Origin: Tardiphaga sp052076105
Lineage (GTDB): Bacteria > Pseudomonadota > Alphaproteobacteria > Rhizobiales > Xanthobacteraceae
Direction: 5' to 3'
Assembly (NCBI RefSeq): GCF_052076105.1
Contig: NZ_CP197245.1
Span: forward strand, 5,580,001-5,644,000
DNA: 64,000 nucleotides
This document shows positions 44,549-53,586 of this stretch, one piece after another. Position 1 is the stretch's first letter, and each line of letters starts with the position of its first letter. The notes below the pieces were generated by a model, which worked only from the letters and a program-made list of their open reading frames with translations, did not search any database and was not told the DNA's origin. The translations under genes and the position numbers were made by a program.

Positions 44549-45466
44549 ATGCGAAGGCAACAATCTTTTTTGACCATTCTCGTTGGGAAAAGCATTCTAC
44601 TTAGAGAGGGGCTTGCCAGAATTTTACGCTCAGCAAATTTTCGTATCCTTGCTTCAGTATCAAGTGTTGATGATTTGCTCCCGGGCCAACTGCAAGCACA
44701 CCAACCTCTGTTTCTTATTGTCTACACCGGCGATGATTTTGACGCCGCAATCGAGCAAATCGAACTTTTCAGAGACGTCCATCCGAACGGGCGGATTGCG
44801 ATCGTGGCCGATCACTATCGAATGGACGAACTGGCGTCGGCGTTCCGGGCAGGTGCGAGTGGTTACTTTGTCAACGTTATGACCTGCGATGTATTCATAA
44901 AATCCATCGAACTGATCATGATGGGCGAAACTATCTTTCCTCCGGCATTTCTATCATCTGTTCTCGCTCCTGAGGGTGACGACCCAGGCGAGGTAGAGTC
45001 GCGCGGCCAGAACAAAAAACATGCGATTCTTATTGCTCCGGAAGGTGCGATGGCGCCGCAGCTTTCTCCGCGGGAGAAATCAATTCTGCACTGCCTGATC
45101 GAAGGCGCTTCTAACAAGAGCATCGCGCGAAAGATCCATATCGCTGAGGCAACTGTGAAAGTCCACGTCAAGGCGATCCTTCGTAAGCTCCGGGTTCAGA
45201 ATCGGACACAGGCAGCGATTTGGGGGATGAACAACGGATCACTGGCAGAACCAGCGAACAGCAACTCTCCACCTTTGGTTGGCGATTCGAACGGCCGGCT
45301 TTCAAATCCTGTTGCGATGATCTCCGAGATCAAGACAATCGAGGCGCCGGTACCTCTCAGTGTGGTCAACGACGAGCCAGATCACGTCGAGGTCCCGCAC
45401 ATCGACGGTCTGATCCGCAAGGGCATCAATCGAAAGATTTGTGGCACGGCCCGGATCGGCAAGTAG
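44549..45466 (+). CDS. LuxR-type regulator with degenerate receiver-like domain
   Basis: The 305-residue protein has an N-terminal receiver-like fold (FLTILVGKSILLREGLARIL) in which the acidic pair is replaced by Gly-Lys, the phospho-Asp position reads Val-Tyr-Thr (FLIVYTGDD), and the Lys is Asn (GYFVNVMTC). Phosphorylation is therefore unlikely. A functional LuxR helix-turn-helix follows (LSPREKSILHCLIEGASNKS, ATVKVHVKAILRKLRV). The last 75 residues are low-complexity. It sits at the edge of the polysaccharide locus and may regulate it. Confidence 0.85.
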   Translation: MRRQQSFLTILVGKSILLREGLARILRSANFRILASVSSVDDLLPGQLQAHQPLFLIVYTGDDFDAAIEQIELFRDVHPNGRIAIVADHYRMDELASAFRAGASGYFVNVMTCDVFIKSIELIMMGETIFPPAFLSSVLAPEGDDPGEVESRGQNKKHAILIAPEGAMAPQLSPREKSILHCLIEGASNKSIARKIHIAEATVKVHVKAILRKLRVQNRTQAAIWGMNNGSLAEPANSNSPPLVGDSNGRLSNPVAMISEIKTIEAPVPLSVVNDEPDHVEVPHIDGLIRKGINRKICGTARIGK

Positions 45467-46031
45467 CCGGCGATTGTTGGTGTGGGCGAGCAAGTCGCGC
45501 TGACCGACGATTGTCGGGCGGTCGCGCCCATGCGGATGAACGATCAAGCATAGATACGTGATGCGTTGACGATCACGCGTACTGTCGCGATGCGATTCAA
45601 TAAGTTGTTCCACCGATCCTCGGCGACAGTTAGTACAACGTCGCTCGCATGCATGACGGATGCCGGGCGTCAGTTTCTGAAGACTTGCTGACAAGTCGGT
45701 GCGCTGCGTCTGTCGTCGCCATTCCAATCGCAATGATGTCGATCTTGCCTCGCGATATCTACGTCTACGCCAGCGAGACAGCCGAAGTCGGGCTTGGTCT
45801 ATCCCATCACATCAGGCAGCTACTTCGAGCTGTAGCACAGCCGCTTCAATGCATGTGCTCACGTAAAATCCAACTATCCTTGCGAGATCTCATGCAAACG
45901 CACGAAGACGTGTTGACAGTCAACGTCTAGCTTTCTCGTCAATGCCATTCCGGTTCGGCCGTCAGCGCCAGGTCGGGTTGTCGCGTTGATATGATGAACG
46001 ATTGCGTGCTCCAGCAACACAGGAGGATAAT
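45467..46031. other. 565-bp intergenic region upstream of the polysaccharide operon
   Basis: No supported gene was found; frames at 45649-45930 and on the minus strand lack recognisable motifs. Two short hairpins are visible: GACTTG-CTGA-CAAGTC near 45680 and GACG(TG)TTGAC-A-GTCAACGTC at 45907-45927. The operon promoter should lie here. Confidence 0.5.
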
Positions 46032-46754
46032 ATGAAAGCTGTCATTCAATGCGGCGGAAAGGGAATGCGCCTGCGCCCGCATACATCCATTTTGCCGAAG
46101 CCGCTCATGCCGATCGGATCGCGGCCCGTTCTCGAGCTCCTGCTCAAATGGCTCCGACGAAACGGAATCAGAGAAGTCTTCATCACGACTGGATATCTGG
46201 GCCATCTTATTCGCAGCGTGTGCGGCGACGGCAATCAGTGGAATATGCAGATCGTTTACACGCAGGAGCTGGAGCCGCTTGGAACGATCGGGCCACTGTC
46301 CCTTCTGCGAGAGCAACTCGACACGCCGTTTCTGGTTCTCAATGGCGATGTGCTTACGGACCTGAACCTCAGCCAGTTCGTGAGCTGTCATCGACGGCAT
46401 CAAGGTCCTCTTACTATCGCCACTGCAACACGTCCCACCAAGATGGACTTTGGCGTGATCGACGAGACGGGCGGATGCGTCACCGGATTCCGCGAGAAGC
46501 CCGAACTATCGCATCTCGTGAGCATGGGCATCTATTGCATGGATCCCTCGGTGCTGGATCGCATTCCGTCAGGTGTTCCATTCGGCTTCGATGATCTGAT
46601 GGCCCAGATGCTCGAGGAAGAAGTGCCCGTGAACGTATTCAAGCACAACGGCATGTGGCTCGACATCGGGCGGGTGGATGACTTCCTCAAGGCTCAGGAT
46701 ATTGCCTGGGACGAGCAGTCGCCGCCGGCATTCGTGGCAACCGTCGCGGCCTGA
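46032..46754 (+). CDS. Sugar-nucleotide nucleotidyltransferase
   Basis: The 240-residue enzyme has the nucleotide-binding start IQCGGKGMRLRPHT with PLMPIGSRPVLELLLK, VLNGDVLTD (metal Asp) and GFREKPEL. It transfers NMP to a sugar 1-phosphate; similar proteins (PtmE-like, without CBS domains) occur in amino-sugar pathways. A strong AGGAGG precedes the ATG. It heads the polysaccharide operon, 75 bp before the aminotransferase start. The nucleotide and sugar are not certain. Confidence 0.88.
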   Translation: MKAVIQCGGKGMRLRPHTSILPKPLMPIGSRPVLELLLKWLRRNGIREVFITTGYLGHLIRSVCGDGNQWNMQIVYTQELEPLGTIGPLSLLREQLDTPFLVLNGDVLTDLNLSQFVSCHRRHQGPLTIATATRPTKMDFGVIDETGGCVTGFREKPELSHLVSMGIYCMDPSVLDRIPSGVPFGFDDLMAQMLEEEVPVNVFKHNGMWLDIGRVDDFLKAQDIAWDEQSPPAFVATVAA

Positions 46755-46829
46755 CGCAGGCACCGCTTGTCACGGCTGTTGTCCGTGCTGCTCAAACGTT
46801 TCGCTGAATCCGGGATCGGAGATAAACAC

Positions 46830-47966
46830 ATGCTATTGGTATCAGAGCCAGTCCTGGGTCCGGACGAGCAGACAGCCCTAGCCTCTGTAATCGAGAGCGG
46901 TTGGGTCACGATGGGCGACCGCGTTCGGGAATTCGAACAAGCGTTCGCCCATCTTCATGAGGCTGAGGATTCGATCGCCGTCGGCTCGTGCACGGCGGCC
47001 CTTCACCTCATCTTGCACGCGCTTGGCATTGGGCCTGGCGACGAAGTTCTCGTTCCATCGCTAACCTTCGTCGCCACGGCTAATAGCGTTCTCTACGTGG
47101 GAGCGCGCCCGGTCTTCGTCGATATCGATTCAGCCGAGATTCCGCTGATGTCGCTGGATGACGCTGAGGCCAAATGCACATCGAGAACCAAAGCGATTAT
47201 TCTCGTCCATTTCGCCGGCTACCTCGCACACCGCGATACTTGGCAGGCCTTTGCTCGTCGTAAGGGGCTGCTCCTGATTGAGGATGCAGCTCATGCGCCA
47301 GGATTGCCCGCCGTGGGGACGTTTGGCGAGGCGGCGGCATTCAGCTTCTATGGCAACAAGAACATGACGACCGCCGAGGGTGGAGCCATTATCGCCCGCA
47401 GCCGCGCTTTGAGGGAAACTATCAGGCGAGCACGATCTCATGGCATGACAAGCAGCACGCGGCAGCGCCTCACCAGCCGCCGCCCCGACTACGATGTGAC
47501 GATCCTTGGGTTCAACTATCGTATGGACGAGTTGCGTGCGGCCCTCGGTCTTGCCCAACTCAAGAAACTTCCTGAATGGAATGACACCAGACGACGCCTG
47601 TCACTGTGCTATCGTCAGTTGATGGCGGAGCATTGCCCAACGGTGATGATACCCTTTGCAAATCCTTGGCCATCGGCGCACCATCTGATGCCTGTTGTTC
47701 TGCCGGCGGCAACCGACCGGCAGCCCGTGATTGATCGGCTACGCAAGCGCGGGATACAGACCACCATTCACTATCCCCCTGTACACCAGCTGACGTTTTA
47801 CAGAGAGCTTTACCCCGATACGCTCTTGCCGCGAACCGAGGAGTTTGCCCAACGCGAACTCACGCTGCCGCTCCACCCCCGGATGAACCCGGCCGATGTA
47901 GAGCAGGCGGTGAATTCCCTCGCAGCCGCACTTGGCACCGAGTTTCCACTAGGGGCAATCGCATAG
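46830..47966 (+). CDS. DegT/DnrJ/EryC1/StrS-family sugar aminotransferase
   Basis: The 378-residue PLP enzyme has Lys177 in FSFYGNKNMTTAEGG as the aldimine lysine, EDAAHAPG (PLP-contacting Asp) and NYRMDELRAALG. It converts a keto-sugar nucleotide into the amino sugar. The ATG at 46830 has GGAG upstream; the longer frame begins in unrelated sequence. It fits the step after the LegB-type dehydratase encoded two genes downstream. The exact sugar product is inferred. Confidence 0.92.
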   Translation: MLLVSEPVLGPDEQTALASVIESGWVTMGDRVREFEQAFAHLHEAEDSIAVGSCTAALHLILHALGIGPGDEVLVPSLTFVATANSVLYVGARPVFVDIDSAEIPLMSLDDAEAKCTSRTKAIILVHFAGYLAHRDTWQAFARRKGLLLIEDAAHAPGLPAVGTFGEAAAFSFYGNKNMTTAEGGAIIARSRALRETIRRARSHGMTSSTRQRLTSRRPDYDVTILGFNYRMDELRAALGLAQLKKLPEWNDTRRRLSLCYRQLMAEHCPTVMIPFANPWPSAHHLMPVVLPAATDRQPVIDRLRKRGIQTTIHYPPVHQLTFYRELYPDTLLPRTEEFAQRELTLPLHPRMNPADVEQAVNSLAAALGTEFPLGAIA

Positions 47967-47968
47967 CC

Positions 47969-48673
47969 ATGCGTGGTGCAGCTCACCAACTCTCGACGTC
48001 AACTCCTGTTACGCAAGTGGGCTTGCGGCGGGCCTTTGATGTTCTGGTTGCCGGCGCTGCGGCAGCCACTCTCGCTCCTCTGTTCCTGATCGTAGCGCTC
48101 GCTATCTGGATCGAAAGCGGAAGGCCGATTTTGTTTTCGCAACTTCGTCTCGGGCAAAATGGACGACCATTCCGCATGTATAAATTTCGCAAATTCAGAC
48201 CGGATTGCGATCTGCATGGGTATCCGCTCACGGTAGAAGGCGATGGCCGCCTAACGATGATTGGTCGCTTCCTTGCCGCGAGCAAGCTGGACGAGTTACC
48301 GCAACTCTGGAACGTTTTGCGCGGCGACATGGCGCTCGTGGGGCCGCGGCCCGAATCGCTTGCATTCTTCGACTGCTTTCATAGTGGCTTCGAGAAGCTT
48401 CTCGACCACAAGCCCGGCCTTGTTGGTCCCTGCCAGGTCATGTTTCGTCATGAAAGCAAGCTCTATCCCGCTGACGTTGCGGCTGTGGACTTCTATCGAC
48501 AAGTTCTGTTCCCGACCAAGGCGAAGATCGATCTCGCCTATTTCCCGCGCCGAACACTGATTTCCGATCTTGGCTGGATTGTTCGTGCAGCCTGGGCAAT
48601 CGCCGTGGGATCGTGGACTGAATCCACGCCGAAAGATCAATCCAAAGACTCTGGACAACAAACCGGAGATTGA
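47969..48673 (+). CDS. Priming sugar phosphotransferase (ExoY/PglC-like)
   Basis: The 234-residue protein has one N-terminal re-entrant or membrane helix (about 24-47), a catalytic KFRKFRPD block, and the conserved LDELPQLWNVLRGDM followed by LVGPRPE. This family transfers a sugar 1-phosphate from a nucleotide sugar to undecaprenyl phosphate and so starts the repeat unit. The short single-helix form is PglC-like. It begins 2 bp after the aminotransferase stop. Confidence 0.92.
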   Translation: MRGAAHQLSTSTPVTQVGLRRAFDVLVAGAAAATLAPLFLIVALAIWIESGRPILFSQLRLGQNGRPFRMYKFRKFRPDCDLHGYPLTVEGDGRLTMIGRFLAASKLDELPQLWNVLRGDMALVGPRPESLAFFDCFHSGFEKLLDHKPGLVGPCQVMFRHESKLYPADVAAVDFYRQVLFPTKAKIDLAYFPRRTLISDLGWIVRAAWAIAVGSWTESTPKDQSKDSGQQTGD

Positions 48674-48678
48674 CGGCC

Positions 48679-49686
48679 ATGAGTTACCTTGGTGCCAGAA
48701 TTCTCGTTACGGGAGCCGATGGTTTCATTGGTTCGCACCTAACCGAAGCGCTTGTTTCGGCAGGAGCCAATGTTACCGCGCTTGCCCAGTACAATTCCTT
48801 CGACAGCCATGGTTGGCTGGATGATTTGCCGGATTCGACCCGAAAGAAAGTCAATCTCGTTCGCGGCGACATCCGCGATGCGGCTTTCATCAGTCGTCTC
48901 GTGCCTGGCCACGAAATCGTTTTTCATCTCGCAGCACTGATTGCGATCCCCTATTCCTACGTCGCTGCGCAATCCTATGTCGAAACGAACGTGCTCGGCA
49001 CCTTGAATGTGCTCGAAGCCGCGCGGCAGCACGGCACCGAGCGGGTCATTCACACGTCGACCAGCGAGGTTTACGGCACGGCCATAACAATGCCGATCGA
49101 TGAAAATCATCCGCTACAGGGACAATCGCCTTACTCCGCCTCCAAAATTGCCGCAGACATGATGGCGGGGGCTTTCGCGAAGTCGTTCGGCGTACCGGTC
49201 GTCATCCTCAGGCCCTTCAATACGTTTGGGCCACGGCAAAGCGAGAGGGCGATCATCGCCGCCATCATACGGCAAGCACTCGATCCCTCTTGCCCCGCGA
49301 TCATGATCGGGGATGCAACAACCGTACGCGATCTCACATTCGTTGCAGATACGGCAGCCGCGTTCATGGCTGCCGGGCTGGCCGAGGGCATCGAATATGG
49401 CCAGCCATATAACGCAGGCAGTCAGCGGGCGATCATGATCCGCGACCTGATTGACGTCATCGTCGATCTTACTTCCAGCGACAAGCCTGTGCTTCAGGAG
49501 GAGAAGCGTCTGCGGCCGACAAATTCGGAAGTGCGAGCGCTGCTGGCTGATTGCACCCGCTTCGTCCATGCGACGGGATGGTCACCGCAGGTCACGCTGC
49601 GGGAAGGGTTGGAACGGACAGTTGACTGGTGGCGTCATCGCCTTTCGGGAAAGCAAGTCCGGCGGCAGAGGGATTTCATCACATGA
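48679..49686 (+). CDS. legB: NAD-dependent 4,6-dehydratase of the LegB type
   Basis: The 335-residue extended SDR has the cofactor loop GADGFIGSH (12-20), STSEVYG (Ser127, Thr128) and the YxxxK pair in PYSASKIAAD (Tyr152, Lys156). The blocks LAQYNSFDSHGWLDDL and AALIAIPYSYVAAQSYVETN match LegB proteins of legionaminic/bacillosamine pathways from memory. It makes a 4-keto-6-deoxy-HexNAc nucleotide for the aminotransferase. The ATG at 48679 has GGAG upstream. Its stop overlaps the next start. Confidence 0.85.
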   Translation: MSYLGARILVTGADGFIGSHLTEALVSAGANVTALAQYNSFDSHGWLDDLPDSTRKKVNLVRGDIRDAAFISRLVPGHEIVFHLAALIAIPYSYVAAQSYVETNVLGTLNVLEAARQHGTERVIHTSTSEVYGTAITMPIDENHPLQGQSPYSASKIAADMMAGAFAKSFGVPVVILRPFNTFGPRQSERAIIAAIIRQALDPSCPAIMIGDATTVRDLTFVADTAAAFMAAGLAEGIEYGQPYNAGSQRAIMIRDLIDVIVDLTSSDKPVLQEEKRLRPTNSEVRALLADCTRFVHATGWSPQVTLREGLERTVDWWRHRLSGKQVRRQRDFIT

Positions 49687-50975
49687 AGGCCCGGCTGGGT
49701 TATGCCCGAGCTCTCCTGTGCTGTGGCGCCCTTGTCTTGCTCGTGTCCTCGAGACCTGCCTCAACGGAATCGCTCGCAAACGCCCAGTTCCTCCCGGCGC
49801 CTGCCATGGATTTGCCTGGCTATCTCGCGCCAGCCGCCGAGGCATCCCTCGGCACGACATTTGTACGTGTGACCACGCCTGACAGTCCGATGGGAAACGG
49901 CTTGGCTTGCAAGCGTTCCTATTGCACCCATCGCTATTCGAGCGCGCAGGCGTGGAACGCCGACCAGAGCCTGCTTTTGATTGTCAACGGGTGCAATGGT
50001 CTGTGCTTTCTTGACGGGCGCACTTATGCCCCACTGTTCCGGCGACAGCGCGGGGGGGAATGCGAATGGCATCCGCAAGATCCAGAGCTCATGATTTGTG
50101 TCGCCGGACGTCGCATTTCGCGATGGGCGCCGCGCAGCAACGCCGAAGATGTGATTCTTGATACTGAAGCATATAGCGAGCTTCAATTCGGTCCCTACAA
50201 GGGCAATCCCTCATGGGACGGTAACCGCATCGTAGTGCGCGCCATCAGCCAACAGGGCAGGCTTGTCGCATTTGCGTTGGATCTTTTGGATCGCCAGAAA
50301 TTCCCCGACATTGAGCTGGCGCGAATTCCCGGAAAGAATAACTATTGCGGGATCTCGCCGCTGGGCAAGTACATATTCTGCCAGCAGTCTCTCATTGACT
50401 TCACGGATCAAGCATTTGTCTTCAGCGTCGAGGGCGATCTCCTGCAGAGCTGGACCGAGCACCATCGGCCCGGCCACGGCGACATGACCGTCGATGGCGA
50501 TGGCCATGAAGTTTATGTCGGCATCAGCAAGTCGGTGCCTGACAAATATCAGGTCATCAAACGGAGGCTCCAGGACGGACAAGTCACGGCGCTCGCTCCC
50601 TATGGCGAAGCTCAGCATGCGTCGATGCGAGCGATACGCCGTCCTGGTTGGGTCTTCTTGAGTTATGCCGGCGCTGCGCTCGCTCCCGCCGGCGGCAAGA
50701 AAGTGGCCCCGTTCGCTCAGGAAGTTATCGCATTGAAAATCGATGGCAGCGGCGAATTCCGACGTATCGCGCATACGCGCAATGCTCCGTATGACTATTG
50801 GAGCGAAACGCACGGCTCACCTTCTCCTGATGGCTCGCAAGTCATCTGGTCGAGCAACTGGGGGCAACGAGGCGGGCCCGTATTTGATTTTGTTTCCCGC
50901 ATCGACTGGGCTGATCGAGACAGTGGAAGCAGCTTGGCGCAAGGAGATCGTCATGAAAGACAACAGGCGCAGTAA
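49683..50975 (+). CDS. Exported protein with probable beta-propeller fold
   Basis: The 430-residue protein has a signal peptide (about 1-28) and repeated short beta segments such as AWNADQSLLLIVNG, NPSWDGNRIVVRAI, GHGDMTVDGDGHEVYVG and HGSPSPDGSQVIWSSNWG, like TolB/WD40 or oligogalacturonate-lyase propellers. Eight cysteines may form disulfides. The function is unknown; it could bind or cleave the polysaccharide in the periplasm. The ATG overlaps the legB stop. It overlaps the export gene by 23 nt. Confidence 0.75.
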   Translation: MKARLGYARALLCCGALVLLVSSRPASTESLANAQFLPAPAMDLPGYLAPAAEASLGTTFVRVTTPDSPMGNGLACKRSYCTHRYSSAQAWNADQSLLLIVNGCNGLCFLDGRTYAPLFRRQRGGECEWHPQDPELMICVAGRRISRWAPRSNAEDVILDTEAYSELQFGPYKGNPSWDGNRIVVRAISQQGRLVAFALDLLDRQKFPDIELARIPGKNNYCGISPLGKYIFCQQSLIDFTDQAFVFSVEGDLLQSWTEHHRPGHGDMTVDGDGHEVYVGISKSVPDKYQVIKRRLQDGQVTALAPYGEAQHASMRAIRRPGWVFLSYAGAALAPAGGKKVAPFAQEVIALKIDGSGEFRRIAHTRNAPYDYWSETHGSPSPDGSQVIWSSNWGQRGGPVFDFVSRIDWADRDSGSSLAQGDRHERQQAQ

Positions 50976-52227
50976 AACTTTCAGTTATGTCCCCATCAGC
51001 GTCTGGGCAGCAATCATTGTCCTGGCGGGCAGCGACGGTTGCCTTGGAGCTCAATACAGCCTCGCGCCCGGCGACACTATCGAAGTGGCGGTTGGTGGGG
51101 CGCCTGAACAGCGCAATAGAGCTCAGATCCAGATGGACGGCACCGTTGCTCTCCCAGGAGTCGGTACGGTGCCGGTTGCCGGTCTGACCCCGGCCGAACT
51201 TCAGGCCCGTATGGAAACGCTGCTGCAGTCCAGAATCCTGCGTCAGCGCTCACCGGACGGGCGCGAGCAGGCGCTGGTAATCAAGCCTGGGGACGTGATC
51301 ACGAGCGTCGTGGAGTATCGACCCATCTATGTCACTGGCGACGTTCTCACGCCGGGGCAGCTGGTGTATCGCGCGTCCATGACGGTACGCCAAGCCGTTG
51401 CGGTCGCTGGTGGCTTTAGCCTGCTGCGTTCTCGCGGTCAGGTCGGCGCCACCGATCCGGCGGATCTGTTGCGCGATTACCAATCTTTGTCGACCGAGTA
51501 CATCAAAGAGTACTTCCACGTTGCCCGTACTAATGCGGAAATCCAGGGCAACGATAACTTCGATCAGAAGGTACCCAGCGAGATATCTTTACCGGCCTCC
51601 GTCATCGAGCCGCTCGTGCAATCCGAGGCAGCGTCGCTCAAGACCGCGCAGATCGATTACCGCAAGGAACGAAGCTTTCTGGAGGATGCGGTAAAACAGT
51701 CGGACGTGCAGCTCATAACTCTCAGGAAGCAGCAGGACGGCGAGGAAAAGGGTGTGCAGGCTGATGAGGATGAGCTGGATCGGGTAGTCAAGTTATTTGG
51801 CTCAGGATCATTGCCAAGCCCTCGTGTCACGGAAAGCCGACGCGCTCTTTTGCTGTCGTCGACACGGCGCCTTCAGACGACGGTTGAAGTCATGCGGCTG
51901 CAACGTCAGCGCGAAGATTTTTTGCGCCAGATCGAGCGGGTCACCAGCCAGCGCATCATCAATCTGCTGCGCGAGTTGAAGGATTCAACCGTGCGGATGG
52001 CGGACCTGCGGGTCAAATTGCAGGCGTTGAGTCAAAAATTGCAGCCTGTCGGTGGTGCGGGAGCACTACCGGTCGGAACCAGCGATCTCCGACCAGAAAT
52101 AACGATCGCGCGAAAGGTCGGTCAGCAGTGGAACAGGATCGCGGCATCAGTTGATTTCGATGTAGAGCCGGGAGACGTGGTCGAAGTTTCGCTGCGCGCT
52201 TCGGGAGTAGCCAGCGCATCCAATTGA
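50953..52227 (+). CDS. ExoF-like polysaccharide export protein
   Basis: The 424-residue protein has an N-terminal hydrophobic leader, then the polysaccharide export domain (YSLAPGDTIEVAVGG and DGTVALPGVGTVPVAGLT), an SLBB-type block (VTGDVLTPGQLVYRASMTVR) and a long charged, coiled-coil region (about 235-365). A second beta part closes the protein (DFDVEPGDVVEVSLR). This extended layout is that of rhizobial ExoF rather than Wza. It would work with the co-polymerase at 58061. AAGGAG precedes the ATG at 50953. Confidence 0.88.
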   Translation: MKDNRRSKTFSYVPISVWAAIIVLAGSDGCLGAQYSLAPGDTIEVAVGGAPEQRNRAQIQMDGTVALPGVGTVPVAGLTPAELQARMETLLQSRILRQRSPDGREQALVIKPGDVITSVVEYRPIYVTGDVLTPGQLVYRASMTVRQAVAVAGGFSLLRSRGQVGATDPADLLRDYQSLSTEYIKEYFHVARTNAEIQGNDNFDQKVPSEISLPASVIEPLVQSEAASLKTAQIDYRKERSFLEDAVKQSDVQLITLRKQQDGEEKGVQADEDELDRVVKLFGSGSLPSPRVTESRRALLLSSTRRLQTTVEVMRLQRQREDFLRQIERVTSQRIINLLRELKDSTVRMADLRVKLQALSQKLQPVGGAGALPVGTSDLRPEITIARKVGQQWNRIAASVDFDVEPGDVVEVSLRASGVASASN

Positions 52228-52521
52228 GCCATTGGCCCCGGCGGGGGTACCCACAATGGATACGGCTATTCGCAGCCTCTAGCCCGACGGCCTGCACAGA
52301 ACTGCGCGCTGAGGTTGCGCACCGCTTTTCAGGCGGCATTTCTTCCATTCCTCCCTGTCGGTCAGACCGCTAGAGGGCCTGCGAATAGCGGATCGCTTCG
52401 CTCAGGTGTGCAGTCGGGTTACCCCGATTTGAACATTTACATGGCGCGTTGAAATTGGAATGCTTTTGGTTCGATCAATCCTTGTCATCCAGTTGAACGA
52501 GTAGACAAAGGGAATGGCGAA
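52228..52521. other. 294-bp intergenic region with a long inverted repeat
   Basis: No gene is seen. Most of the region is occupied by the inverted repeat at 52264-52389; the remainder holds the promoter and AAAGGGA ribosome-binding site of the LuxR gene. Confidence 0.6.
52264..52389. repeat. Long inverted repeat with 20-nt arms
   Basis: GGCTATTCGCAGCCTCTAGC (52264-52283) is mirrored by GCTAGAGG-GC-CTGCGAATAGC (52369-52389), with only a 2-nt insertion, around an 85-nt interior. A further CCGAC/GTCGG pair extends the stem inward. It could be a structured RNA, an attenuator or a small mobile-element relic. Confidence 0.75.
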
Positions 52522-53220
52522 ATGTTGAACTTGAACCAGAGTGCCGCATTGCCAGGCGCGATTGCATCGCTTCATCCCTGCAGGGAATCAATCTTCAACA
52601 TTTCGAATCGCGCTCCTCTTGTCAGGCCAGACGCTGATCCAGACAAGAAGCCCGACCTTGGCGAACAACGCGACGTACTGCACGCGGTTCTGGCGCGTGT
52701 CGGCTGCGGGCAAGTTCTGCTCAAGCGTGGTTGCGTGCTCGACGTGAGTGCGATCGGGCGTGCGATATTGGAGCGCGAGTACAAAATCACCGCCAGTCCT
52801 GAAACCCTCTACAGCGCCGTAAAGCAGCTGGTGAATCGCGCGGGGGCCCAGATTCCCGTTGGCTCGACATCATGGCTTGCGACTTCCTTCAAGGAGGGCG
52901 TCACCAGCCTTGTGAGCCAGATGGTCAACGTCTGGACGGATGAAACCAGCACCATCATTCTGCTCGATCTCGACGCTCATCCAGAGCCGACGCCCCAGGC
53001 GCTCCGGTGTTTGTTCGGCTTCACAGCCGCGGAAACCCAGCTTGCAGTCGAATTGGCGCGCGGCCATAATTTGCTTGATATTGCTCGCTCCCGACGGCTG
53101 AGCCGGACGACGATCCGCTCACACCTGGCATCCCTGTTCGTCAAGACACAGACACGGCGGCAGGCGGAGTTGGTTGCCTTGCTCGGGCGTGTCGCCGTCC
53201 TGCCTTCTCCCGGCAATTGA
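52522..53220 (+). CDS. LuxR-family transcriptional regulator
   Basis: The 232-residue protein has a C-terminal LuxR helix-turn-helix (FGFTAAETQLAVELARGHNL and SRTTIRSHLASLFVKTQTRR). The preceding part has no receiver or autoinducer-domain signature that I recognise (ILERE, SPETLYSAVKQLVNRAG). Its position inside the polysaccharide locus suggests local control. The ATG at 52522 has AAAGGGA upstream. Genes on both sides are on the same strand. Confidence 0.85.
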   Translation: MLNLNQSAALPGAIASLHPCRESIFNISNRAPLVRPDADPDKKPDLGEQRDVLHAVLARVGCGQVLLKRGCVLDVSAIGRAILEREYKITASPETLYSAVKQLVNRAGAQIPVGSTSWLATSFKEGVTSLVSQMVNVWTDETSTIILLDLDAHPEPTPQALRCLFGFTAAETQLAVELARGHNLLDIARSRRLSRTTIRSHLASLFVKTQTRRQAELVALLGRVAVLPSPGN

Positions 53221-53586
53221 GCCGACGATAGGCACCCAGGCAAGCCTTGTTGTCCATCCGGGCGCAAATGCAGCGCAAGTGAAACGGGGCGCCGGCTGCC
53301 CCACTTACTCAGACGTTTGAACTGAGTCCGAATCTGACGATATGACGCTTCAGCTTGCGCACATCATGCCAGACGCAATTCGGAGTAATCTTCGTCGTGT
53401 CGATGTCCCAGTTCTTCAGGATCGCCGAGTATTTCCGACGTTGCCGTCATTCGAACGAATGAAGACACTTCGTGACCGTCTCGTAAGCTCACATAGTCCG
53501 CTCATACTCGAGGACATCGAAATCCATCTGTAGCCGAGCGCTCGGCTCGACTGAGCTGCATTCCGATTGCGATCGAAAGGATTAGC
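53221..53586. other. 366-bp intergenic region, no supported gene
   Basis: A small frame of 63 codons (53342-53533) is present, but it has no recognisable motif and a weak start. A short GC hairpin GGGGC...GCCCC lies at 53286-53302 without a T-run. The region probably includes the promoter of the GT4-polymerase-AsnB operon. Confidence 0.5.

Noticed and set aside
45649..45930. 93-codon frame in the spacer before the polysaccharide operon
   Set aside because: No motif, weak start and no coding-like composition; a frame of this length arises by chance.
53342..53533. 63-codon frame upstream of the GT4 gene
   Set aside because: There is no good ribosome-binding site or recognisable feature; a real small peptide cannot be excluded.
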